64,000 nucleotides of DNA from Faecalicatena orotica (GTDB taxonomy: Bacteria; Bacillota; Clostridia; Lachnospirales; Lachnospiraceae), in contig NZ_QGDL01000012.1 of the NCBI RefSeq assembly GCF_003149245.1, forward strand, positions 1 through 64,000, in the 5' to 3' direction. Shown piece by piece: positions 18,218 through 26,122 of the stretch; within the stretch, counting starts at the first letter, position 1; each line of letters begins with the position of its first letter. The position numbers were made by a program, and so were the translations under genes. The notes beneath the pieces are model-generated. The model made no database searches. It was given only the letters and a program-made list of their open reading frames with translations, and was not told the origin of the DNA.

Positions 18218-18260
18218 ATCATAACAAAAAATGGTGTGTACAGTTGTCATGTACACACCA
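18218..18260 (-). promoter_or_regulatory. Predicted Crp-type class II promoter of hydrolase copy 1
   Basis: On the minus strand, TATGAT (18218-18223) gives a start near 18211. TGGTGTGTACATGACA (18245-18260) is centred 41.5 bases upstream. One half-site (TGACA) matches the better sites at 19832 and 20740; the other half is degenerate, and the site overlaps the terminator stem of the upstream gene. Confidence 0.5.
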
Positions 18261-18266
18261 TTTTTT
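18226..18266 (-). terminator. 17-bp perfect hairpin terminator of the APC permease gene
   Basis: Perfect 17-bp arms (18226-18242 and 18250-18266) enclose a 7-base loop, with A6 on one side and T6 on the other. It ends the permease transcript just before hydrolase copy 1, so that gene needs its own promoter or read-through. The gap to the permease stop (18381) also holds a further TGTCA/TGACA-rich stretch (18277-18302). Confidence 0.85.
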
Positions 18267-18380
18267 AAATTTTTAGTGTCATCTCACGAGACAATCATGA
18301 CACATTTTTCCGATTTTTCTGAATTCCCACTCATGATCACCTTACGGGCATTCCTTCCCGATATTATATGATCCAGAAAA

Positions 18381-19769
18381 TTATTTTGCTGCTTTGCTGT
18401 CCAGATTAGCTTTTGCTGACTTCTCCATCTCGAACCAAGGCTCATAAGGTTCTTTCATCTTGTTGAAGATATCGTATCCCTTCTTATCCAGAACATATTT
18501 ACGTCTGATAATTGTGTAAACAATTGCACAGCCATAGAATACGAGCATCGTTATCCAGTTCTTAGGCTTCATCTCAGCAATTACATAGCTTCCGAGAACT
18601 ACACACATTACACCGGCAACCGTTGTAAGGATACAGTTCAGGACATGTGGTGTCTTGATATAAGCGTTCTTGTATGCATTCGGGAATTTTCTCGGCAGCA
18701 TAAAGATACTCAGGAATGTAATTGGAAGCAGTAACAGTCCCGGAATTGTTGTAATCTTTACAACATCATCCAGATTGAATCCTGATAAGATTGCCACGAT
18801 AGCGATCACAGAGTTAACCCAAAGGGAAACTGCCGGTGCGCCGTGTTTGTTGGACTCACAGATCTTACTCGGGAACAGTCCGTCTCTGGCTGCCGCGAAG
18901 TTGATTCTGGAGAACATCATCATTGCAGAGTTAATACTTGTTACAACAGCAAGGAGTGCACCTCCTGCCACGAAAAACATCAGCATTGCCGGTCCCATAA
19001 ACTTTCCAGCAACTGTTGCAAGGTTGTCAATCTCATAGAAGTTCGGCATAACGCCTACTGTTACATATGCTACTGCTGCATAAACGATAGCTGTTACAAG
19101 TGTGCTGACAAGGTATGCGATCGGAACATTCTTGCCGGGATCCTCGATCTCTTCTGCTGAGTAGTACAGTACGTTTGCACCGATAAGACTTCCGTGCATA
19201 ATTCCCATTGCTGCCCAGAGTGCTCCGAGCTGGAATGTTGTGGAAATAACTTCACTGAAGGATACCACTGTTGCTCCCCATCCGCCGAAAATATAGATGC
19301 CCAGTGCTACCAGAAGGACACCAACACAGATATTCTGTACTGTGGATGAGAACTTGATTCCAAAGCAGGAAATAATGGTAAAGATTACTACGCAGACCGC
19401 TGCTGCGATTCTGTCCGGGCATGCTGGAACCAGCATACAAAAGTATGTAGAAAACGTCAAAGCCATCGTAGCAATCTTCATGACACCTACTACCAACTCA
19501 TTAAACGCATCCCATGCTCCCATAATCGGATGTACCAGCCTGGTCAGGTACATGTAGGAACCTCCGTTGGCAGGTAATGCTGATACGAGTAACATCTCAG
19601 GGATACTGCGTAAGAATACGAACAGCGCCGCACAGATGAAACCAATAACAATTCCATTACCGCCGATTATCTTGATAGCGATTGGTGTTGTAGCAAAAAC
19701 ACTGGCACCTATAATACTCCCGACACCCATCAAGATACAAGACAACAAACCCATTTTCTGTTTTTTCAT
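18381..19769 (-). CDS. APC-superfamily amino acid/amine permease
   Basis: The 462-residue membrane protein has twelve predicted helices. The first is LLSCILMGVGSIIGASVFATTPIAIKIIGGNGIVIGF, with the GSIIGASVFATTP substrate-binding turn characteristic of APC transporters. SAEEIEDPGKNVPIAY near residue 205 is the conserved loop of the family. It sits between two paralogous hydrolases and a Crp-like regulator and has a Crp-type promoter, suggesting that it imports the hydrolase substrate or exports its product. The start is ATG 19769 with AGAGG. Confidence 0.9.
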   Translation of the reverse strand: MKKQKMGLLSCILMGVGSIIGASVFATTPIAIKIIGGNGIVIGFICAALFVFLRSIPEMLLVSALPANGGSYMYLTRLVHPIMGAWDAFNELVVGVMKIATMALTFSTYFCMLVPACPDRIAAAVCVVIFTIISCFGIKFSSTVQNICVGVLLVALGIYIFGGWGATVVSFSEVISTTFQLGALWAAMGIMHGSLIGANVLYYSAEEIEDPGKNVPIAYLVSTLVTAIVYAAVAYVTVGVMPNFYEIDNLATVAGKFMGPAMLMFFVAGGALLAVVTSINSAMMMFSRINFAAARDGLFPSKICESNKHGAPAVSLWVNSVIAIVAILSGFNLDDVVKITTIPGLLLLPITFLSIFMLPRKFPNAYKNAYIKTPHVLNCILTTVAGVMCVVLGSYVIAEMKPKNWITMLVFYGCAIVYTIIRRKYVLDKKGYDIFNKMKEPYEPWFEMEKSAKANLDSKAAK

Positions 19770-19804
19770 CTACTTACCTCTTTTCTTTCTGTTATTTTTA
19801 GTTT

Positions 19805-19847
19805 ACTATACCCAATTTCTGAATCCAAAAGTGTCAGGTATGTGACA
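19805..19847 (-). promoter_or_regulatory. Crp-type class II promoter of the APC permease
   Basis: TGTCAGGTATGTGACA (19832-19847) is a 5-6-5 palindrome. On the minus strand, TATAGT (19805-19810) places the start at about 19798, so the palindrome is centred at -41.5, the classic class II activator position. The opposite side faces the Crp-like gene, which may be autoregulated from the same site. Confidence 0.75.
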
Positions 19848-19937
19848 TTTAACCGATTTTGAGTTATTTCTTTTCTTTTTTTGTGCAATATGTTAAAATC
19901 TCATTAACACATAGTAAAAGAAAGGACTGTTGCTAAA

Positions 19938-20663
19938 ATGGACAAAACTACCAGACTCCAAGACCTAAGCAAAGAAGAACAGGCTATTTTCCAGGCATTA
20001 AAGGCTACCGAACTATTAGAAAAGCTGCCTGTAAAGCAACTCATTGAACTTTCAACGCACTGCCGTCTTCTCCACAAGAAAAAAGGTGCAACAATATACA
20101 GAAAAGATGAGTCATCTAATCACTTATACATTATCAAATCCGGCTACATAATGGAATCCGTATTTTACGGAACCAGTGCTGACATTATCGTAAAAGTCAG
20201 GAGCGACGGTGAATATTTCGGGGAGATGGGCATGCTCACCAACGAACCTTACCCGAATACAGCCCTCACTCTGGAGGACTGCCAGCTTATCTCAATCCCC
20301 AAGAACTACTTTCTGGAGACTGTCTGGAGCAATACCTGTGTCTGCAAGGTTATCATTTTTGAGCTCATAGACCGTCTGCTGAACTCGGCACAGCACATGG
20401 TGAATGCCATGTATCTGGATGCCCCGGGCCGTTTAGCCTCCACAATCGTTAACCTGACAACCAACAGCAAGCAAAAGAGCATGAACATCCGGATCACGCA
20501 GAGCGCCCTCGCATTTTCTTCCGGCATGGCCCGCCAGACCGCAGCAAAGATACTGAGCGACTGGCGCAAGGAAGGAATCATCTCCACCGAGAGGGGCAAG
20601 CTTTCTGTTCTCGATTTTAACAAACTCCTTGACATCATCCTTAACAGTGAGATAGGAGATTAG
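19938..20663 (+). CDS. Crp/Fnr-family regulator of the hydrolase/permease unit
   Basis: The 241-residue protein has an N-terminal cyclic-nucleotide-binding-type beta-roll (about 25-145), a long dimer helix (about 130-165) and a C-terminal winged helix (about 165-235). The loop that binds cAMP in Crp reads GEYFGEMGMLTNEPYPNTAL and lacks the Arg-Ser pair, so cAMP is unlikely to be the ligand. There is no N-terminal Cys cluster for an Fnr-type Fe-S centre. The recognition helix (GMARQTAAKILSDW) replaces the Crp Arg-Glu-Thr with Arg-Gln-Thr, consistent with a TGTCA rather than TGTGA half-site. It probably activates the neighbouring permease and both hydrolases. Confidence 0.88.
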   Translation: MDKTTRLQDLSKEEQAIFQALKATELLEKLPVKQLIELSTHCRLLHKKKGATIYRKDESSNHLYIIKSGYIMESVFYGTSADIIVKVRSDGEYFGEMGMLTNEPYPNTALTLEDCQLISIPKNYFLETVWSNTCVCKVIIFELIDRLLNSAQHMVNAMYLDAPGRLASTIVNLTTNSKQKSMNIRITQSALAFSSGMARQTAAKILSDWRKEGIISTERGKLSVLDFNKLLDIILNSEIGD

Positions 20664-20680
20664 TCAAAAAACTGTACTTA

Positions 20681-20717
20681 TCTGCCGCTTCAGCAAATTT
20701 GAGGGGGCAGATTTTCC
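20681..20717 (+). terminator. Terminator after the Crp-like gene
   Basis: TCTGCC (20681-20686) pairs with GGCAGA (20706-20711), followed by TTTTCCTTTT. It is a short, moderate terminator. Confidence 0.55.
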
Positions 20718-20739
20718 TTTTGTCAGAAATTTCACCTTG

Positions 20740-20782
20740 TGTCACTTTATAGACAGACAGAACTTTTTTTATTGATTATACT
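20740..20782 (+). promoter_or_regulatory. Crp-type class II promoter of hydrolase copy 2
   Basis: TGTCACTTTATAGACA (20740-20755) has the same 5-6-5 layout as the permease site. TATACT at 20777-20782 predicts a start at 20789, placing the site at exactly -41.5. There is no good -35, as expected for an activator-dependent promoter. Confidence 0.75.
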
Positions 20783-20813
20783 TAGCCTATCAAAAACGTA
20801 GGAGGTACGATTT

Positions 20814-22658
20814 ATGAACCAAGAAGAATTTTGCGAAGTAACAGGTTTGGAGAAGGTACCGGTTTATTGGGACAGACGATATACAAAAAACCTCGACAAA
20901 CTTTCAAAACCTATTTACACAGTTAAACTTGAAGAAGACGTGGAAGTTATTTTAAGAGACGGTACCAAGACTTATGTCGATGTTTACCATCCGGCAGAAT
21001 TAGAGTCAGCTCCTTCCCTGATAGCTTATTCAGCTTACGGTAAGAAAATGCAGAGAATGCGCCACGGAGCACTTCCGGGAGCTTCCAACTATTTTGACCA
21101 CAGCCTCGAAGCCGGAGACATTGACTTCTTCGTAGAAAGAGGGTATACGTTTATCATTCCTGACGGGCGCGGAATCGGAAGAAGTGAGGGCGAATACCTC
21201 GGAGTTTACAATCCTCAGGAGCAGGAAGATGTTTATGATTATGTAGAGTGGGCAGGAATCGACTGTCCGTGGAGCACAGAAAAAGTTGCACTGCTCGGAT
21301 ATTCTTATTTCGGAATCATCCAGTCACTTGTTGCCGCCCTCCAGCCGCCCCACCTTGTATGTATTATGCCTCTGAGCTATACAGACGACTATTACCAGCA
21401 TGGATATTACGGTGGTGTTGCAGATACATACATGAACATGTACTGGGAACTCTGCCCGTCCAATAACCCGACCACATGGACAAGCAAAATGATGTCCGAG
21501 GACGAGATGAAAGACCTGATCGAAGAAGTACAGAAAGACCCGGATATCGGTATGAACACCTATTTCAACAAGATGTTCAATGTATGGCCGCCGAAATACC
21601 ATACTTTCTATCTTGATTACCTGCTTCATCCACAGGAGGATGATTTCTGGCGTCCACGTTCCATGAAATACAAATACGACCAGATCAAAGTACCTGTATA
21701 CTTCAAGTGCGGATGGGCTCCTCAGGGCCGCTGGTCAGCACCTGTGTTTAACGCAATGAATTCAAAGGAACTGAACGTTTACAAACGCTGTGGTGTTATG
21801 GAAGGCTACAACGGAATGGAACTCCCATACCGCTTCATGAACGAAGAAATGCTTCGCTGGTATGATTACTGGATGAAGGGTGTCGACACAGGTATCGTTG
21901 ACGAGCCACCGATGAAGCTGAACATCTTAGGCGCTGGTTATCGTTATGAGAATGAATACCCGCTGGAAAGAACACATTGGAAGAAACTATACCTCCATAC
22001 ATTTGGCAACCTCCGCTGGGAGCCTGTTGTAGAAGGTAATCTGGCACCTGACAGCTTCACACACCGTCCTCCGTTCATTACAACAGAGGTTGAAAAGCTG
22101 ACATACCGCACAGACCGCTTCAGCCGTCCGACCGAGTTCACAGGACCGATTGAACTGCACCTGTGGGCTTCTATCGACAGCGATAATGCAAACTTTATCA
22201 CAAAAGTATGGCAGATTACAGCCGGCGGAACAAGAATGCCTGTTTCCCGTACAGGATCTTTAAAGGCCTGCTATCCTCTTGACGAAGAAAAGAGCGAAAT
22301 CGGACGTCCGGTACACGATTATACAAAGAAAGTACCTGTTGTTCCGGGAGAAATCAAAGAATACGTCATTGAGATTAACCCAATCGGTATGGTATTTGCA
22401 CCTGGCACCGCTATCGAACTTGAGATCAAAGCGATGGATAACTTCGAGCCTCAGAGCGGGGCTTGGCAGGCAAAGATGGACCACCTTGGACCGATCCCGA
22501 GCGTTAAGACAATCAACTATAAGATTTACAGAGATAAGGATCATCCTTCATACATCCTTATGCCTTATATTCCTTCAACACCACCGGAACTGTGGCTTCA
22601 GCCTATATGTGATGACGATATCGTTATCGGCGGAAGCGGAAAAGGCAACACACATTAA
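20814..22658 (+). CDS. CocE/NonD-family hydrolase, copy 2
   Basis: The 614-residue paralogue of the protein at 16368-18188 has the same domain order. The nucleophile elbow is GYSYFG (Ser near residue 163), the oxyanion region is IPDGRGIGRSEG, and the C-terminal jelly roll includes FTGPIELHLWASIDSDNANF. There is no signal peptide, so it acts in the cytoplasm. Transcription starts from a predicted Crp-type promoter, and the ATG at 20814 follows GGAGG. Keeping two diverged copies around one permease suggests related but not identical substrates, for example two amides or esters; this is inference. It converges on glnN. Confidence 0.88.
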   Translation: MNQEEFCEVTGLEKVPVYWDRRYTKNLDKLSKPIYTVKLEEDVEVILRDGTKTYVDVYHPAELESAPSLIAYSAYGKKMQRMRHGALPGASNYFDHSLEAGDIDFFVERGYTFIIPDGRGIGRSEGEYLGVYNPQEQEDVYDYVEWAGIDCPWSTEKVALLGYSYFGIIQSLVAALQPPHLVCIMPLSYTDDYYQHGYYGGVADTYMNMYWELCPSNNPTTWTSKMMSEDEMKDLIEEVQKDPDIGMNTYFNKMFNVWPPKYHTFYLDYLLHPQEDDFWRPRSMKYKYDQIKVPVYFKCGWAPQGRWSAPVFNAMNSKELNVYKRCGVMEGYNGMELPYRFMNEEMLRWYDYWMKGVDTGIVDEPPMKLNILGAGYRYENEYPLERTHWKKLYLHTFGNLRWEPVVEGNLAPDSFTHRPPFITTEVEKLTYRTDRFSRPTEFTGPIELHLWASIDSDNANFITKVWQITAGGTRMPVSRTGSLKACYPLDEEKSEIGRPVHDYTKKVPVVPGEIKEYVIEINPIGMVFAPGTAIELEIKAMDNFEPQSGAWQAKMDHLGPIPSVKTINYKIYRDKDHPSYILMPYIPSTPPELWLQPICDDDIVIGGSGKGNTH

Positions 22659-22689
22659 TCCCTTACCTCATAATTCCTTCTTTCAAACG

Positions 22690-22723
22690 AAAATGCCCCC
22701 TGACTGCCATCAGGGGGTATTTT
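22690..22723. terminator. Bidirectional terminator between hydrolase copy 2 and glnN
   Basis: AAAATGCCCCCTGA (22690-22703) pairs with TCAGGGGGTATTTT (22710-22723), a 14-bp stem with one wobble and A/T tails on both strands. Confidence 0.85.
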
Positions 22724-22746
22724 CATTTATAAAATATTATCTTTTA

Positions 22747-24861
22747 TTAAACTTCAAAAATAAGGTCACCGTATGAAGGCATTGGCCATACGTCTTTATC
22801 CACAATCATTTCCAGTTTGTCTACTGGAGCACGTAAGCTCTCCATAGCCGGAACTACATCGGTATAATAGTAATTTGCCTGAACAGCGCCTTCTTCTTTG
22901 GCTGCCGCTTCTTCCGTCACCTGAATCAGGACATTCAGTGCATTCCTGGTCTCTACCAGAAGGGCAGAAACTTCTGCAAGCAGTTCTGACTGGACAGATG
23001 CATCGGCGCCTGCTGTTTTAACTGAGATAACTGTATCCGCCAGAGTCTTTGTATAGCCCATGATTGCAGGGATAATCTGCTTGCTCGTCATGTCGATCAT
23101 GGTACGTGCCTCAATATTGATTGCTTTTGCATAAGACTCATACTGAATCTCTGCACGTGACTCCAGCTCAGCCTTTGTAAATACATTAAATCTTTCAAAC
23201 AGATTAACGGCTTTTTCTGTCGTCATAGCAGGGATGGCTTCCACCATTGAGCGGATATTCGGAAGGCCTCTTCTTGCCGCTTCCTCAACCCACGCCTCTG
23301 AGTATCCGTCGCCGTTGAATACGATTCTCTGGTTTTCTATCGCATATTCCTTGATCAGGTCGTGTACCGCCTTATCAAAATCATCCGCTTTTTCCAGAAT
23401 ATTACATACATCTGCAAATGCTTCCGCAACAATCGTATTCAGTACAACATTCGGAGCCGCAACAGAATCACGGGAACCAACCATACGGAATTCGAATTTA
23501 TTACCGGTAAATGCAAATGGTGAAGTTCTGTTTCTGTCTGTTGCATCTTTTGCCAGGTCAGGGAGTGTCTTAACACCAGTCTCAAGCGTTCCGCCCTTCA
23601 GGCTGTGTGTAGCCTCTCCTGTGCTGATTAACTGTTCCAGCACATCCTCGAGCTGTTCTCCTAAGAATACAGAAATAATCGCCGGCGGTGCTTCATTTGC
23701 CCCCAGCCTGTGGTCATTACCGGGATCTGCAGCAGACTCACGGAGCAGGTCCGCATGCTTGTTCACGGCCTTCAGGATACAAGTCAGAACGAGCAGGAAC
23801 TGTGTATTCTCATGAGGTGTTTTGCCCGGCTCGAGCATGTTAATCCCATCGTCTGTTGTCAGTGACCAGTTGTTGTGCTTACCGGAACCATTCACACCTG
23901 CGAACGGTTTCTCGTGGAGAAGACACTTCATCCCATGCTGGCTTGCAACCCTTTTTAATGTCTGCATAATCAACTGATTGTGGTCGACCGCGATATTCGC
24001 CTCAGCATAGATCGGTGCCAGCTCATGCTGTGCCGGTGCCACCTCATTATGCTGCGTCTTAGAGGAAACCCCGACTTTCCACAGCTCTTCATTGACATCT
24101 TTCATGAAAGATGCGATTCTCTGGCGGATCGTTCCGAAGTAGTGGTCATCCAGCTCCTGCCCCTTTGGAGGCATTGCACCAAATAATGTACGCCCTGTAT
24201 AGATCAGGTCTTTTCTTTGTTTAAACTTTTCCGCATCCACTAAAAAGTATTCCTGTTCCGGTCCTACAGACGGAGTAACCTTTTTAGAGGTTGTATTTCC
24301 AAACAGACGCAGAAGTCTCAATGACTGCGCCCCTACCGCCTCCATAGATCTCAAAAGCGGCGTCTTCTGATCAAGTGCTTCCCCCTTATATGAGCAAAAA
24401 GCTGTCGGTATACAGAGTGTGGCTCCGGCTGCGTCTTTTCTGACAAACGCCGGTGATGTACAGTCCCATGCAGTATAGCCTCTGGCCTCGAATGTAGCAC
24501 GAAGACCTCCTGACGGGAATGAGGATGCATCAGGCTCCCCCTTGATCAGCTCTTTACCTGAAAAGCTCATCAGCACCTTACCGCTCGGAAGCGGGGCTGA
24601 AATGAAAGAGTCATGCTTTTCTGCTGTTACACCTGTCAGAGGCTGGAACCAGTGCGTATAATGTGTCGCGCCTTTTTCAATCGCCCACTCCTTCATCTCA
24701 TGGGCTATGACATCAGCCGTCTCTAAATCCAGTTCCTTACCTTCCTCAATTGTTTTCTTCAGGTTTTTGTAGATCTTTTTCGGCAAACGTTCCTGCATCA
24801 CAGTTTCATTAAACACGTTTTCCCCAAAAATATCTGCAACATTAACAAGTTCAGTATTCAT
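22747..24861 (-). CDS. glnN: Glutamine synthetase, type III
   Basis: The ATG at 24861, behind GGAAGGAAGT, gives 704 residues, the expected GSIII length; an upstream in-frame extension runs through the leader hairpin and is rejected. GSIII signatures include [23 protein letters not shown] (near 100), the catalytic [10 protein letters not shown] (near 330) and [16 protein letters not shown] (near 443). It makes glutamine from glutamate, ammonia and ATP in the cytoplasm. The gene has a clear promoter and a leader with an intrinsic terminator, pointing to attenuation control by nitrogen status. The aldolase gene upstream ends only just before the promoter and is probably not co-regulated. Confidence 0.96.
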   Translation of the reverse strand: MNTELVNVADIFGENVFNETVMQERLPKKIYKNLKKTIEEGKELDLETADVIAHEMKEWAIEKGATHYTHWFQPLTGVTAEKHDSFISAPLPSGKVLMSFSGKELIKGEPDASSFPSGGLRATFEARGYTAWDCTSPAFVRKDAAGATLCIPTAFCSYKGEALDQKTPLLRSMEAVGAQSLRLLRLFGNTTSKKVTPSVGPEQEYFLVDAEKFKQRKDLIYTGRTLFGAMPPKGQELDDHYFGTIRQRIASFMKDVNEELWKVGVSSKTQHNEVAPAQHELAPIYAEANIAVDHNQLIMQTLKRVASQHGMKCLLHEKPFAGVNGSGKHNNWSLTTDDGINMLEPGKTPHENTQFLLVLTCILKAVNKHADLLRESAADPGNDHRLGANEAPPAIISVFLGEQLEDVLEQLISTGEATHSLKGGTLETGVKTLPDLAKDATDRNRTSPFAFTGNKFEFRMVGSRDSVAAPNVVLNTIVAEAFADVCNILEKADDFDKAVHDLIKEYAIENQRIVFNGDGYSEAWVEEAARRGLPNIRSMVEAIPAMTTEKAVNLFERFNVFTKAELESRAEIQYESYAKAINIEARTMIDMTSKQIIPAIMGYTKTLADTVISVKTAGADASVQSELLAEVSALLVETRNALNVLIQVTEEAAAKEEGAVQANYYYTDVVPAMESLRAPVDKLEMIVDKDVWPMPSYGDLIFEV

Positions 24862-24893
24862 ACTTCCTTCCTTTCTTTTGCCTTTCATAAGAC

Positions 24894-24929
24894 AAAAAAA
24901 GGCACTCCAAGCTGACTTGGAACGCCTTT
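24894..24929 (-). terminator. Intrinsic terminator in the glnN leader (attenuator)
   Basis: The leader transcript folds an AAAGGC...GCCTTT stem that continues through TCCAAG/CTTGGA around a 4-base loop, followed by T7. It lies between the glnN promoter and start codon, so read-through must be regulated or partial. Confidence 0.75.
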
Positions 24930-24948
24930 GTTCGTTTCTACGTTTGTC

Positions 24949-24977
24949 AGTATACCTCAATCGTCTAAAAAAGGCAA
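24949..24977 (-). promoter_or_regulatory. Promoter of glnN
   Basis: On the minus strand, TTGCCT (24972-24977) and TATACT (24949-24954) are 17 bases apart. Transcription would start near 24942, leaving a leader of about 80 bases. Confidence 0.75.
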
Positions 24978-24995
24978 GCAAAATTTAAAATTAAT

Positions 24996-25862
24996 TTATT
25001 CAGCTTTTCCTACTGATCCGAATAATTCCATCTTTTCCTTAACTGTTGCAATGATTGCATCAGCGCCCGGTTTCAGTAATTTACGCGGGTCAAAGCCTTT
25101 TCCTTCCAGATCTTTTCCAGCTTCAATATATTTACGTGTAGCAGCTGCAAATGATAACTGGCATTCAGTATTAACATTGATCTTAGCAACGCCTAAATCA
25201 ATTGCCTTTTTGATCATATCTTCCGGAATACCTGTACCACCGTGAAGTACTAAAGGCATGTCTCCTGTAAGCTTCTGGATTGCATCCAGAGTCTCGAAGC
25301 TTAAGCCTTCCCAGTTCTCAGGATATTTTCCGTGGATATTGCCGATTCCTGCTGCGAGGAAATCAATCCCGAGGTCTGCGATCATCTTGCACTCTGCAGG
25401 ATCAGCACACTCGCCTTTGCCGATTACGCCGTCTTCCTCACCGCCGATTGATCCAACTTCTGCCTCCAGTGACATTCCGTGCTCTTTTACGATACCTACA
25501 AGCTCTTTTGTCTTGGCAACATTCTCTTCGATCGGATAGTGGGAACCGTCAAACATGATAGAAGAAAAGCCTGCTTCCACACACTTTAAGCATCCTTCAT
25601 AGCTGCCGTGGTCCAGATGAAGCGCTACAGGAACAGTGATGTTCATCTCTTCCATCATACCGTTCACCATACCTACAACAGTCTTATATCCTGTCATATA
25701 CTTTCCTGCACCTTCAGATACACCTAAGATGACCGGAGAGTTTAATTCCTGAGCAGCTGTTAAAACCGCTTTTGTCCACTCCAGGTTGTTGATGTTAAAC
25801 TGTCCCACTGCATAATGGCCAGCCTTTGCCTTCTGAAGCATTTCCTTTGCTGATACTAACAT
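24996..25862 (-). CDS. fba: Fructose-1,6-bisphosphate aldolase, class II
   Basis: ATG at 25862, after GGAGGAAGAGAAT, gives 288 residues. Zinc ligands and active-site blocks are visible: VALHLDHGSYEG (near 80), FDGSHYPIEENV (near 103), LEAEVGSIGGEEDGV (near 130), PLVLHGGTGIPED (near 205) and AKINVNTECQ (near 228). It splits fructose-1,6-bisphosphate into DHAP and glyceraldehyde-3-phosphate in glycolysis. The gene stands alone on the minus strand between glnN and the flavin reductase. Tagatose-bisphosphate specificity cannot be excluded, but the sequence fits the usual glycolytic FbaA of Clostridia. Confidence 0.93.
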   Translation of the reverse strand: MLVSAKEMLQKAKAGHYAVGQFNINNLEWTKAVLTAAQELNSPVILGVSEGAGKYMTGYKTVVGMVNGMMEEMNITVPVALHLDHGSYEGCLKCVEAGFSSIMFDGSHYPIEENVAKTKELVGIVKEHGMSLEAEVGSIGGEEDGVIGKGECADPAECKMIADLGIDFLAAGIGNIHGKYPENWEGLSFETLDAIQKLTGDMPLVLHGGTGIPEDMIKKAIDLGVAKINVNTECQLSFAAATRKYIEAGKDLEGKGFDPRKLLKPGADAIIATVKEKMELFGSVGKAE

Positions 25863-26061
25863 ATTCTCTTCCTCCACTTCTAACCCGGCGGATATACACC
25901 GCCCGGCATGTTTGTTATAAAATCTTATATCTGTACTGTACAGCTACAAAATCTTTTTCTTATTATAGCTTATTAACGTAAAAAAGACAATCCGCAATTG
26001 TTACAATTAATCTGGCATAATACGGCAGGAAATGAAAAACTATTCATATTTCCCACGTTTA

Positions 26062-26096
26062 AAAGGGTCTGTACAGCAAACACGTACAGACCCTTT
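26062..26096 (-). terminator. Terminator after the flavin/Fe-S oxidoreductase gene
   Basis: AAAGGGTCTGTAC (26062-26074) pairs perfectly with GTACAGACCCTTT (26084-26096) around a 9-base loop, with T residues following on the minus strand. Confidence 0.85.
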
Positions 26097-26122
26097 CCCT
26101 GATTTCCTGTTCTTTTTTACGA

